This document shows, in pieces, positions 5,986 to 13,393 of a stretch of DNA of 14,727 nt. This stretch comes from Pseudomonadota bacterium (GTDB lineage Bacteria; Pseudomonadota; Alphaproteobacteria; Sphingomonadales; Sphingomonadaceae): contig JAEZES010000188.1 of assembly GCA_023432995.1 (NCBI GenBank), positions 1 to 14,727 of the forward strand. The letters run 5' to 3'. Position numbers and translations under genes: made by a program. Each line of letters starts with the position of its first letter. Position 1 is the stretch's first letter. The notes beneath the pieces are model-generated. The model saw only the letters and a list, made by a program, of their open reading frames with translations, did no database searches and was not told where the DNA came from.

Positions 5986-7071
5986 ATGGACAGGAAGAAG
6001 CTGGTTCTGCTGCTGGGAGCGCTGATCGTTGCGATCGGCACCGCCCTCGCCGCCCGAAGCATGTTCGCCGGAGCGGCAGCTCCCCAGGCCACCGCCGCGG
6101 TGGCGCCTGAGCCGGAAGGCCCCAAGGTGCTGGTCGCCAAGCGCGCCCTGCCCGTGGGCACGATCATCACCGCCGATGCGGTCGGCTTCCAGCTGTGGCC
6201 GAAGGAAATGGTGCAGGACGCCTATTTCATCGACGGCGAGGCCGACATGAGCAAGCTGCTCGGCACGGTCGTGCGCTATGCAATCACCGCCGGCGAACCG
6301 ATCACCCGCGGCGGCCTCGTGTCTCCCGAAGACCGCGGCTTCCTCGCCGCGGCGCTCGGGCCGGGCATGCGTGCCGTCACCGTGCCGGTGTCGGCCAAGA
6401 CCGGCGTCGCCGGGTTCGTGTTCCCAGGTGACCGCGTGGACATGATGCTGACCCAGTCCGTCTCGGGCAACGAGGACGGACAGGACCTCAAGGCGACCGA
6501 GACGATCCTGCGCAACCTCCGCGTGCTGGCGACCGACCAGTCGACCGAAAGCGAGACCACGCCCGACGGCAAGACCGTGGTGCGTGCGGTTCGCACCGTG
6601 ACCCTCGAGGTCACGCCACGCATCGCCGAGAAGATCCAGGTCGCCGAGACCATTGGCACGCTCAGCCTGTCGCTGCGCTCGCTCGCCGACAACCAGAGCG
6701 AACTCGAGCGGGCGATCGCCTCGGGCGACATCGACCTGCCCGACAACGCTTCGAAGGCCGACGAGGAGCGCATCCTGCGCCGGGTGGCCGCTCGCCCGCA
6801 GGACGGCGCGACCAGCTTCGTGACGGGCGGTGATGTCTCGCGCTTCCAGCGCACGTCGCTGCCGCGGGCGAGCGCACCGGGCCCGTCCGGCGAGGGCGGC
6901 GCACCCGCGGCCCTGGCCGTGCCGTCGGGACCGACCGTGCGCATCACGCGCGGCAAGGACACGACCGTAGAATCCGTCAGCCGCGGAGCGGGCGCCATGC
7001 TCGACCGCCAGGCGCAGGGGGTCGGCAATTTCGGCCGCGTCTCCGGGGCGGGCCTGAGCACTCTTCGATAG
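5986..7071 (+). CDS. cpaB: Flp pilus assembly protein CpaB (RcpC)
   Basis: CpaB/RcpC is a periplasmic protein anchored in the inner membrane that works with the CpaC secretin in Flp pilus assembly. The 361-residue product has an uncleaved N-terminal membrane segment (K-K-L-V-L-L-L-G-A-L, about 5-25), an Ala/Pro linker, a SAF domain (about 45-112, starting P-K-V-L-V-A-K-R-A-L-P-V-G-T and containing I-T-A-G-E-P-I), and the RcpC/CpaB domain (about 120-245, with V-T-V-P-V-S-A and F-V-F-P-G-D-R-V-D). The last 90 residues are Gly/Ser/Pro/Ala-rich and probably disordered. Length is usual for alphaproteobacteria. A G5 run (AGGGGG) about 15 bases ahead of the ATG is the only Shine-Dalgarno candidate. 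cpaC follows after 58 bp. Confidence 0.95.
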   Translation: MDRKKLVLLLGALIVAIGTALAARSMFAGAAAPQATAAVAPEPEGPKVLVAKRALPVGTIITADAVGFQLWPKEMVQDAYFIDGEADMSKLLGTVVRYAITAGEPITRGGLVSPEDRGFLAAALGPGMRAVTVPVSAKTGVAGFVFPGDRVDMMLTQSVSGNEDGQDLKATETILRNLRVLATDQSTESETTPDGKTVVRAVRTVTLEVTPRIAEKIQVAETIGTLSLSLRSLADNQSELERAIASGDIDLPDNASKADEERILRRVAARPQDGATSFVTGGDVSRFQRTSLPRASAPGPSGEGGAPAALAVPSGPTVRITRGKDTTVESVSRGAGAMLDRQAQGVGNFGRVSGAGLSTLR

Positions 7072-7091
7072 GAAACGGGACCACGGGCGAC

Positions 7092-7104
7092 CCTGCAGAG
7101 CAGG
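7092..7104. other. small inverted repeat between cpaB and cpaC
   Basis: CCTGC (7092-7096) and GCAGG (7100-7104) form a 5-bp stem with a 3-base loop, 25 bp ahead of the cpaC ATG. It may act as a weak mRNA hairpin between two co-transcribed genes; there is no T tract, so it is not a terminator. Confidence 0.2.
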
Positions 7105-7129
7105 CGAACTCAAAGTGAGGGGCAAGACG

Positions 7130-8707
7130 ATGACAAGCCGCGTTATGAAGACTGTGCTGTGCGCCGCATGTGCGCTCGCGCCGCTCGCCGCGGTCCCGGC
7201 CGGACAGGCCGTGGCACAGACGGTGATCAGCCCGGCGCAGGACATTGCCCTGTCGATCGGTCGTGGGCAGCTGGTGACGGTGCCGGGCAATATGGCCGAC
7301 ATCTTCGTCTCGAACGAGTCGGTCGCCGACGTCCAGGTGAAGTCGCAGCGCCAGCTCTACGTCTTCGGCAAGGCGGGCGGCGAGACCACGGTCTACGCCA
7401 GCAACGCGGCCGGCGACATCATCTGGTCGGCGAACGTGCGCGTCGGCTCGAACCTCGACAGCATCGACCAGATGCTGGCGCTGGCCATGCCGGAAGCGAA
7501 GATCCAGGTCGCCACGATGGGCACCAACACCGTGCTGCTGACAGGCACCGTGGCCGCGCCTGAAGATGCTGCCGAAGCCGAGCGCCTCGTCGCAGCCTTC
7601 GTCGGTGAAGGGGCCAACGTCGTCAGCCGCCTGCGGATGGCAACGCCGCTGCAAGTCAACCTCCGCGTCCGCTTCGCCGAGGTCAGCCGTTCGCTGGTGC
7701 GCACGCTGGGCGCCAACCTGACGACGATCGACGCAACCGGCGGCTTCCGGTTCGGGATCGGGCGCGGCCGGGCGCTGGCTCCGGGGCAGACCTGGAGCCC
7801 GCAAGGGCCGATCGCCGTGGGCCAGGGTGCCTCGCAAGTCACGAGCACGTTCCCCGACGGCACGCAGATCACCGGGCCCGCGATCAGCCCTCCGCAGAGC
7901 CTCAGCACGATCGCCGGGTTGGGACGCCTGCTCGGCCTCGACATCCTCGGCGCGCTCGATGCCGGCGAGACGATGGGACTCGTGACCACGCTTTCGGAAC
8001 CCAACCTGACGGCGCTTTCGGGCGAGACCGCGGAATTCCTCGCCGGCGGCGAATTCCCGATCCCCCTGAGCCAGGGGCTCGGCTCCACATCGATCGAGTA
8101 CAAGAACTATGGCGTGAGCCTGGCTTACACGCCGACGGTGCTGGCGAACGGCCGCATCTCGATCCGCGTGCGCCCGGAAGTGTCCGAGCTTTCGAGCCAG
8201 GGAGCGGTGACGCTCGACAACTTCACGATCCCGGCGCTGACAGTGCGCCGGGCTGAGACGACCGTCGAACTGGGCTCGGGACAGAGCTTCATGATCGCCG
8301 GTCTGCTGAGCAACAACGCCCAGAACACACTCGAGAAAACTCCCGGCGCGGGCGACCTGCCGATCCTCGGCGCGCTGTTCCGCTCGACGACCTTCCAGAA
8401 AGGCCAGACCGAACTGGTGATCGTCGTGACGCCGTACCTCGTGCGTCCGGTCAACGACGGCGACATCGCGCTTCCGACCGATGGCTTCCAGGCGCCGAAC
8501 GTGGCCGAGCAGTTCATGGGCAACTTCGAACATGACGGCGTGGACGGCGGGCGCCGCCCGATGCCGAGGGCAGCGGACGAAGCGCCACCGCCGGAAATCG
8601 GCCTGGCTAACCCCTCGGCTCCGGAGCTCGCCGCCGACAGCCGCCGCCTTCCCGGTGAGGGGGCCCAGCGCGCGGACGCGGCCCAGCCCGGCTTCAGCTT
8701 CAAGTGA
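7130..8707 (+). CDS. cpaC: Flp/Tad pilus secretin CpaC (RcpA)
   Basis: CpaC is the multimeric outer-membrane channel through which the pilus passes. From ATG 7130 it has 525 residues; GAGGGG lies 7 bases upstream, making this start better than the in-frame GTG at 7115. A Sec signal peptide (1 to about 30, ending A-V-A-Q) is followed by the pilus N-terminal domain (about 33-105, with V-K-S-Q-R-Q-L-Y-V-F-G-K), a BON-like region (about 115-175), and the secretin domain (about 250-445). The latter has E-P-N-L-T-A-L-S-G, F-L-A-G-G-E-F-P-I-P, and the C-terminal signature L-P-I-L-G-A-L-F-R then T-E-L-V-I-V-V-T-P. About 75 Pro/Ala-rich residues follow the secretin domain. The stop lies just ahead of the cpaD ribosome site. 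Confidence 0.96.
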   Translation: MTSRVMKTVLCAACALAPLAAVPAGQAVAQTVISPAQDIALSIGRGQLVTVPGNMADIFVSNESVADVQVKSQRQLYVFGKAGGETTVYASNAAGDIIWSANVRVGSNLDSIDQMLALAMPEAKIQVATMGTNTVLLTGTVAAPEDAAEAERLVAAFVGEGANVVSRLRMATPLQVNLRVRFAEVSRSLVRTLGANLTTIDATGGFRFGIGRGRALAPGQTWSPQGPIAVGQGASQVTSTFPDGTQITGPAISPPQSLSTIAGLGRLLGLDILGALDAGETMGLVTTLSEPNLTALSGETAEFLAGGEFPIPLSQGLGSTSIEYKNYGVSLAYTPTVLANGRISIRVRPEVSELSSQGAVTLDNFTIPALTVRRAETTVELGSGQSFMIAGLLSNNAQNTLEKTPGAGDLPILGALFRSTTFQKGQTELVIVVTPYLVRPVNDGDIALPTDGFQAPNVAEQFMGNFEHDGVDGGRRPMPRAADEAPPPEIGLANPSAPELAADSRRLPGEGAQRADAAQPGFSFK

Positions 8708-8721
8708 GAAAGGTGATCACG

Positions 8722-9372
8722 ATGGCCAATTGCAGGAAAGCCGCGGTCAACGCCGCGATCGCCCTCTCGCTCGGACTGGCCCTGTCGGCCTGCGGCGACA
8801 CGCCGAACAACCGCTCGCTGTACAGCGTCAAGCAACCGGTGGTGGAGCGCCAGACCTACACGCTCGATCTCGTCGCCGGCGCCGGAGGCCTCTCCGTTCC
8901 TGAGCAACAGCGCCTTTCGGACTGGTTCGAGTCGCTCGACCTGCGCTACGGCGACCGCGTCGCGCTCGACGGCGCGATCGCCAACGAGGCGGTGCACGAG
9001 GACGTCGCCGCGCTCGCCGGACGCCACGGCCTGCTTCTGACGAACGAAGCCCCGCTCACCACCGGCCAGCTGCAGCCGGGCACCGTCCGGGTGGTCATCA
9101 CCCGCAGCCTGGCCCACGTGCCCGGCTGCCCCGACTGGTCCGACAAGTTCGCGAGCAATCTCGAGAACGCGACGAGCGACGGCTTCGGCTGCGCGGTCAA
9201 CACCAACATCGCCGCGATGGTCGCCGATCCGGAGCACCTCCTGCACGGAGCGGAGGGCACCGGCGAAACCGTCGTGATGAGCTCGACCAAGGCCATCGAG
9301 TCCTACCGTGAGCAGGACGTGACCGGGGCGCAGGGCCTGTCGCAAGTCAGCAGCCAATCGGGAGGTAATTAA
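8722..9372 (+). CDS. cpaD: CpaD family pilus assembly lipoprotein
   Basis: CpaD is the outer-membrane lipoprotein partner (pilotin-like role inferred for the family) of the CpaC secretin. The 216-residue product has a lipoprotein signal with lipobox L-S-A-C, Cys24. The family signature is present near the C-terminus: H-V-P-G-C-P-D-W-S then G-F-G-C-A-V-N-T-N-I-A-A-M-V-A-D-P-E; the paired Cys may form a disulfide. I chose ATG 8722 because AAAGG lies about 8 bases upstream and it leaves a normal n-region. An upstream GTG at 8704, overlapping the cpaC stop as GTGA, would add six residues and could allow coupling. The 3' end contains the cpaE ribosome site. Flp-specific D proteins vary widely, but this one is clear. 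Confidence 0.93.
   Translation: MANCRKAAVNAAIALSLGLALSACGDTPNNRSLYSVKQPVVERQTYTLDLVAGAGGLSVPEQQRLSDWFESLDLRYGDRVALDGAIANEAVHEDVAALAGRHGLLLTNEAPLTTGQLQPGTVRVVITRSLAHVPGCPDWSDKFASNLENATSDGFGCAVNTNIAAMVADPEHLLHGAEGTGETVVMSSTKAIESYREQDVTGAQGLSQVSSQSGGN
9361..9365 (+). promoter_or_regulatory. cpaE ribosome binding site inside the end of cpaD
   Basis: GGAGG sits in the last codons of cpaD (Gly-Gly-Asn-stop) with 10 bases to the cpaE ATG, which is a slightly long spacer. Ribosomes ending cpaD would therefore cover it, linking translation of the two genes. Confidence 0.6.
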
Positions 9373-9375
9373 GCC

Positions 9376-10671
9376 ATGAACGCGCCCTGGAAACCCGGTC
9401 CGCTCGGCAACCGCGACCCCTTCGCCGCGTTCATTTGCGACGAAGCCGCGCTGGACGTGCTGCGTCCGGTGATCATCGAGATGGGCTGGCAGCCCGAGAA
9501 GTGCAACAAGGGCGGCCTTCGCAACGCCGTCCAGTCGCTCTCAATCTCGGCCAGCCCGGCGATCCTGATGGTTGACCTCTCGGAAAGCGGTGACCCGCTC
9601 AACGACATCAACGCGCTGGCGGAAGTCTGCGAGCCCGGAACGGTGGTGGTCGCCGTCGGCCAGGTCAACGACGTCCGGCTCTACCGCGACCTGCTCGCGA
9701 GCGGCATCCACGACTATCTGCTCAAGCCGCTGTCGGCGAGCCAGCTGCGCGATTCGCTGACCCAGGCGCAGGCGGTCTTCACCGCTCCGCGCAACAGCGA
9801 CGGCGAGGCGGTCAAGAAGCATGTCGCCACGGCCGTCGTCGGCACCCGCGGGGGTGTCGGTGCGTCCACGCTGGCGACCTCGCTCGCCTGGCTGTTCAGC
9901 GCCGACCACAAGCGGCCGACCGCGCTGCTCGACCTCGACGTCCATTTCGGGACCGGCGCGCTGGCGCTCGACCTCGAACCGGGCCGCGGCCTGACCGACG
10001 CGATCGAGAACCCGAGCCGCATCGACGGCCTGTTCATCGAGCGCGCGATGATCCGCGCCAACGAGCACCTGGCGATCCTGTCGGCCGAGGCGCCGATCAA
10101 CTCGCCGCTGATGACCGACGGATCGGCCTTCCTCCAGCTCGAGGAGGAGTTCCGCCAGGCGTTCGAGATGACCGTCATCGACATGCCGCGCAACATGCTG
10201 ATCAACTTCCCCCACCTGCTGGCGGAAGTGAACGTGGTGACGCTGGTGACCGAGCTGACGCTGGCGTCGGCCCGCGACACGATCCGGCTGCTCTCGTGGC
10301 TCAAGACCCACGCGCCTGCAGCCCAGCCGCTGGTCATCGCCAACAAGGTCCAGCAGGGCGTGACCGAGATCAGCAAGGCCGACTTCGAGGCCTCGATCGA
10401 GCGCAAGATCAACTTCACGATCCCGTTCGACCAGCGCGCCGCGGCCAACGCCGCCAAGCTCGGCCAAACTTTCGCCGATGCCAACCGCTCGGCCAAGGCC
10501 GGCCAGCTCATCCGCGACATCGCCAAGCTGATCGTCGGCGTGAGCGAGGACGATGGCGTCGAACTGGCCCAGACGGGCGCGAGCGGCTCGCTGCTCAGCA
10601 AGTTCGATCTCAAGTCGCTGCTGGCCAAGAAGGAAAAGGGCGGAGCCAAGGAGTCGGTTTCGGCCGAGTAA
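9376..10671 (+). CDS. cpaE: pilus assembly protein CpaE (receiver-like domain + MinD/ParA-like ATPase)
   Basis: CpaE (TadZ) is thought to place the Tad machine at a cell pole. The 431-residue protein has a receiver-like N-terminus (about 15-135): I-L-M-V-D-L-S with D67 at the phospho-acceptor position, and L-L-K-P-L with K117 as the conserved Lys-Pro. A MinD/ParA-type domain (about 149-400) follows. Its P-loop reads G-T-R-G-G-V-G-A-S-T (156-165): Arg replaces the signature Lys and Ala the nucleotide-binding Lys, while L-L-D-L-D (184-188) and V-I-D-M-P are kept. Similar losses occur in other CpaE proteins, so ATP hydrolysis may be weak or absent. The C-terminus is Lys-rich. In most alphaproteobacterial loci cpaF comes next; here it does not. 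Confidence 0.94.
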   Translation: MNAPWKPGPLGNRDPFAAFICDEAALDVLRPVIIEMGWQPEKCNKGGLRNAVQSLSISASPAILMVDLSESGDPLNDINALAEVCEPGTVVVAVGQVNDVRLYRDLLASGIHDYLLKPLSASQLRDSLTQAQAVFTAPRNSDGEAVKKHVATAVVGTRGGVGASTLATSLAWLFSADHKRPTALLDLDVHFGTGALALDLEPGRGLTDAIENPSRIDGLFIERAMIRANEHLAILSAEAPINSPLMTDGSAFLQLEEEFRQAFEMTVIDMPRNMLINFPHLLAEVNVVTLVTELTLASARDTIRLLSWLKTHAPAAQPLVIANKVQQGVTEISKADFEASIERKINFTIPFDQRAAANAAKLGQTFADANRSAKAGQLIRDIAKLIVGVSEDDGVELAQTGASGSLLSKFDLKSLLAKKEKGGAKESVSAE

Positions 10672-10682
10672 CACGGTCCGGA

Positions 10683-10698
10683 CGGGGCCTTGGCCCCG
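10683..10698 (+). other. hairpin in the cpaE-tadB gap
   Basis: CGGGGCC (10683-10689) and GGCCCCG (10692-10698) are perfect complements around TT, so a strong short stem can form 12 bp after the cpaE stop. No T tract follows, so it is unlikely to be a complete intrinsic terminator; it could trim read-through or protect the upstream mRNA end. It lies in the 68-bp gap where cpaF would be expected. Confidence 0.4.
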
Positions 10699-10739
10699 CC
10701 GGCCCTTAGTGCGGCGACTGGGATAGGCGAGAGCGGGAC

Positions 10740-11711
10740 ATGGACATCCTACAGCTATTGCTGGTGATCGGCGGCCTGATGACCATCATGGTCCTCGGCT
10801 ACCTGGCTTTCGCGGGCAAGTCGCCGACGAAGGAAGCCGACCGTCGGCTCAAGTCGGTCCGCTACCGGCATTCCGAGAGCACGATCGACAAGGTCGAATC
10901 GCAGCTCAAGAAGGCCATCGCCGCGCGCAAGCCCAAGCGCCACAAGGTCGCCGGTTCGGGCTCGCGCTCGGAAGCGCTCGCCTTGCGGCTCCAGCGCACC
11001 GGCAAGAGCTGGACGGTCACGCAGTACATGTACACGTCGATCGGCATCGGGCTGACGCTGATGGCGCTGCTGTTCCTCCGCAGCGGCTCGTTCATGCTGT
11101 CGCTCGGCGTGGGCGTTCTCGCCGGTGCCGGCCTGCCGCACCTCGTGGTCGGCTACCTGATCAAGCGGCGCACCGAGCAGTTCAATTCGAAGTTCCCGGA
11201 CGGCATCGAACTCCTCGTGCGCGGCCTGCGCTCGGGCCTGCCCGTCGCCGAGACTCTCGGCGTCGTCGCGACCGAGCTGCCCGGCGCCGTGGGCGACGAG
11301 TTCAAGGCGGTGGTCGAGCGCATGAAGATCGGCCGCTCGATGGAGGAATCGCTCCAGGTGACCGCCGACAAGCTCGGCACGCCCGAGTTCCAGTTCTTCG
11401 TCATCACGCTCGCGATCCAGCGCGAGACCGGCGGCAACCTCGCCGAGACGCTGTCGAACCTCGCCGACGTGCTGCGCAAGCGCGCGCAGATGAAGCTCAA
11501 GATCAAGGCGATGAGCTCGGAATCGAAGGCCTCGGCGTACATCGTCGGCGCCCTGCCGTTCATCGTCTTCGGCCTGATCTGGTGGATCAACCCGTCGTAC
11601 ATCGGCGACTTCTTCGTCGACGAGCGCCTCATCGTGACCGGGCTCGGCGGCCTGGTGTGGATGGGTATCGGCGCCTTCATCATGGCCAAGATGGTCAGCT
11701 TCGAGATCTGA
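10740..11711 (+). CDS. tadB: Tad pilus inner-membrane platform protein TadB (T2SSF family)
   Basis: TadB is one of the two GspF-like platform proteins that couple the assembly ATPase to the growing Flp pilus. The 323-residue product has a first membrane segment (about 3-24), a basic cytoplasmic loop (30-92), two segments (about 97-140), a cytoplasmic T2SSF domain (about 150-262) with L-V-R-G-L-R-S-G-L-P, G-R-S-M-E-E-S-L and R-E-T-G-G-N-L-A-E-T-L-S-N-L, and two terminal segments (about 267-285 and 298-318). R-E-T-G-G-N-L is the typical TadB signature. ATG 10740 follows GCGAGAG at ribosome-site distance. It starts 68 bp after cpaE, and tadC follows 20 bp later. Confidence 0.95.
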   Translation: MDILQLLLVIGGLMTIMVLGYLAFAGKSPTKEADRRLKSVRYRHSESTIDKVESQLKKAIAARKPKRHKVAGSGSRSEALALRLQRTGKSWTVTQYMYTSIGIGLTLMALLFLRSGSFMLSLGVGVLAGAGLPHLVVGYLIKRRTEQFNSKFPDGIELLVRGLRSGLPVAETLGVVATELPGAVGDEFKAVVERMKIGRSMEESLQVTADKLGTPEFQFFVITLAIQRETGGNLAETLSNLADVLRKRAQMKLKIKAMSSESKASAYIVGALPFIVFGLIWWINPSYIGDFFVDERLIVTGLGGLVWMGIGAFIMAKMVSFEI

Positions 11712-11731
11712 GCGGGGGGATACCAGACATC

Positions 11732-12751
11732 ATGATTGCGCCCCCAACCGGACCCACCCTGCTCGGCGTCGACGTCGTCCTCGTCGGCTCGATCCTCGCC
11801 GGGATCGCCGCGGCCGCAATGGTCTACGCGGTCTACGGCGCCGTCACCGTGCGCGATCCGATGGCCAAGCGCGTCAAGGCGCTCAACGCGCGCCGCGAGG
11901 AGCTGAAGGCCGGCATCATCAAGTCGAGCGGCAAGAAGCGGCAGAGCCTGGTCCGCCGGACCGAGGCGACCGACAAGGTCAAGGATGCCCTGGCGAACAT
12001 GAAGGTTCTCCAGGAAAGCCAGGTCAAGATCATCCAGCAGAAGCTCGCCCAGGCCGGCTTCCGCAACAAGGAGCTGGCGGTCTTCGTCATCTTCGCCCGA
12101 ATGGTGCTGCCGATCGTGCTCGGCTTCATCGGCGTGGTCGCGATCTACTGGATCGAGATGTTCCCCGAGTGGGGCAGCTTCAAGCGCTTCATGGCCTTCG
12201 CCGCGCTCGTCGTCGCCGGCTACAAGGGCCCCGAACTGTTCCTTCAGAACCGGTCGAAGAAGCGCTCCGACGCGATCCGCAAGGGCCTGCCCGACGCGCT
12301 CGACCTGCTGGTCATCTGCGCCGAAGCCGGCCTCACGGTCGACGCCTCGTTCAATCGCGTGGCCAAGGAACTGGGCCGCGCCTATCCCGAGCTCGGCGAC
12401 GAGTTCACGCTCACCGCGATCGAGCTGTCGTTCCTCACCGAGCGCCGCCAGGCGTTCGAGAACTTCGCCTATCGTGTCGATCTCGACGCGGTTCGCGGCG
12501 TGGTCACGACCATGATCCAGACCGAGCGCTACGGTACCCCGCTGGCGTCAGCGCTGCGCGTGCTCTCGGCCGAGTTCCGCAACGAGCGCATGATGCGCGC
12601 CGAGGAAAAGGCCGCGCGCCTGCCGGCGATCATGACCGTGCCGCTGATCCTGTTCATTCTGCCGGTGCTGTTCATCGTCATTCTCGGCCCGGCGGCGTGC
12701 TCCATCGCCGACGCATTCGCCGGCGACGGCCCGCCGGGCAGCGGCGGCTAA
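11732..12751 (+). CDS. tadC: Tad pilus inner-membrane platform protein TadC (T2SSF family)
   Basis: TadC is the second GspF-like platform subunit and presumed partner of TadB. The frame is open from 11582 inside tadB, but the ATG at 11732 is the first sensible start after the tadB stop, with a GGGGGG run about 12 bases ahead; it gives 339 residues. There is a membrane segment at about 14-38, a basic linker (43-100), a pair of segments (about 115-140 and 152-168), a cytoplasmic T2SSF domain (about 185-290) with G-L-P-D-A-L-D-L-L-V-I-C-A-E-A-G-L and Q-T-E-R-Y-G-T-P-L-A, and a last segment (about 300-320) with the TadC-like P-L-I-L-F-I-L-P-V-L-F. It is the last gene of the run; tadD does not follow, and a terminator comes 25 bp later. 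Confidence 0.95.
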   Translation: MIAPPTGPTLLGVDVVLVGSILAGIAAAAMVYAVYGAVTVRDPMAKRVKALNARREELKAGIIKSSGKKRQSLVRRTEATDKVKDALANMKVLQESQVKIIQQKLAQAGFRNKELAVFVIFARMVLPIVLGFIGVVAIYWIEMFPEWGSFKRFMAFAALVVAGYKGPELFLQNRSKKRSDAIRKGLPDALDLLVICAEAGLTVDASFNRVAKELGRAYPELGDEFTLTAIELSFLTERRQAFENFAYRVDLDAVRGVVTTMIQTERYGTPLASALRVLSAEFRNERMMRAEEKAARLPAIMTVPLILFILPVLFIVILGPAACSIADAFAGDGPPGSGG

Positions 12752-12775
12752 TCGAGCTACCTGGGGAGGGAGCGA

Positions 12776-12809
12776 AACGGCCCCGCGGGCGATCCCCCGC
12801 GGGGCCGTT
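12776..12809 (+). terminator. intrinsic terminator after tadC
   Basis: A perfect 14-bp stem, 12776-12789 with 12796-12809, encloses a 6-base loop and is followed by GTCTTTC, a weak T tract. It lies 25 bp after the tadC stop and 36 bp from the end of the convergent marR gene, so it closes the pilus transcript. On the other strand it is followed by CGCTCC after the AACGG/CCGTT arm, so it may also stop marR transcripts less efficiently. Confidence 0.85.
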
Positions 12810-12844
12810 GTCTTTCGGCCCGGGCCCCGCCCGCCAGCGGGTCT

Positions 12845-13324
12845 TCAGGCGACGCCGAAATTGCCGCTGTCGATATCGTCGGCGTCGAGATCCTTGACCT
12901 CGCCCTTAACCCGCAGGAGCAGGCTGCGGAACTGGTCGATCTCCTCGCGGGTGAAGTTGGCGAACAGGCGCCGCTCCATCTCCAGCGCGAGCGGCATGAT
13001 CTCGTCGTGCATCCGCACGCCCTCGGCGGTCAGCTCGAGCAGGTGCGAGCGGCCGTCCTGCGCGTTCGGCCGGCGCGAGACGAGCCCACGCTCCTCGAGC
13101 ACCTTGCAGGCGCGGTTGACCGCGACCTTGTCCATCAGAGTCATCCAGGTGAGGTCGCGCTGGGTCAGCGCGCCCGAATCGCCGAGCACCGCCATGACGC
13201 GCCACTCGGGAACGCTGAGGCCGAATCTTGTTCGATATTCTAGGGCGATACGGCCGCTGACCGCGTTCGACGTTATCGACAGCTGGTAAGGCAGGAACTC
13301 TTTGAGGCGCGGATTGTCTGTCAT
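12845..13324 (-). CDS. MarR family winged-helix transcriptional regulator
   Basis: This 159-residue DNA-binding protein is a MarR-type homodimer by family. Seen: an N-terminal dimerisation helix (F-L-P-Y-Q-L-S-I-T-S-N, 10-20), L-S-V-P-E-W-R-V-M-A-V-L (36-47), the recognition-helix region D-K-V-A-V-N-R-A-C-K-V-L (65-76), the wing with R-R-P-N-A-Q-D-G-R-S (84-93, conserved D90 and R92), and C-terminal dimerisation helices (about 100-145). An acidic tail (D-L-D-A-D-D-I-D) ends it. The ligand and targets are unknown. The start is ATG 13324. A palindrome 28-42 bp upstream is a likely autoregulatory site. It lies downstream of mtnP on the same strand but 69 bp away, and ends facing tadC. Related sphingomonad proteins with an F-L-P-Y start are familiar to me. 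Confidence 0.92.
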   Translation of the reverse strand: MTDNPRLKEFLPYQLSITSNAVSGRIALEYRTRFGLSVPEWRVMAVLGDSGALTQRDLTWMTLMDKVAVNRACKVLEERGLVSRRPNAQDGRSHLLELTAEGVRMHDEIMPLALEMERRLFANFTREEIDQFRSLLLRVKGEVKDLDADDIDSGNFGVA

Positions 13325-13351
13325 GGCGCGGCGAATGTGTTCCAGCGCGTG

Positions 13352-13366
13352 CCGCTTTGCAAGCGG
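13352..13366. promoter_or_regulatory. palindrome upstream of the MarR-type gene, candidate operator
   Basis: CCGCTT (13352-13357), TGC, AAGCGG (13361-13366) is a perfect 6-bp dyad, 28-42 bp upstream of the regulator ATG. Size and position fit a MarR-dimer operator overlapping its own promoter. I could not fix a promoter: TTGCAA within the dyad is a possible -35 on the minus strand with no good -10. Confidence 0.4.
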
Positions 13367-13393
13367 TCGCCCTGCGGGACCGGTTCGTCTGGC

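Noticed and set aside
5935..8533. Long open frames on the minus strand opposite cpaB and cpaC
   Set aside because: They are antisense to genes with clear family motifs, have His/Arg/Ala-rich compositions typical of high-GC shadow frames, and show no recognisable domain.
11582..11731. N-terminal extension of TadC into tadB
   Set aside because: The extra residues are Arg-rich shadow of tadB; ATG 11732 starts right after the tadB stop and precedes the first membrane segment.
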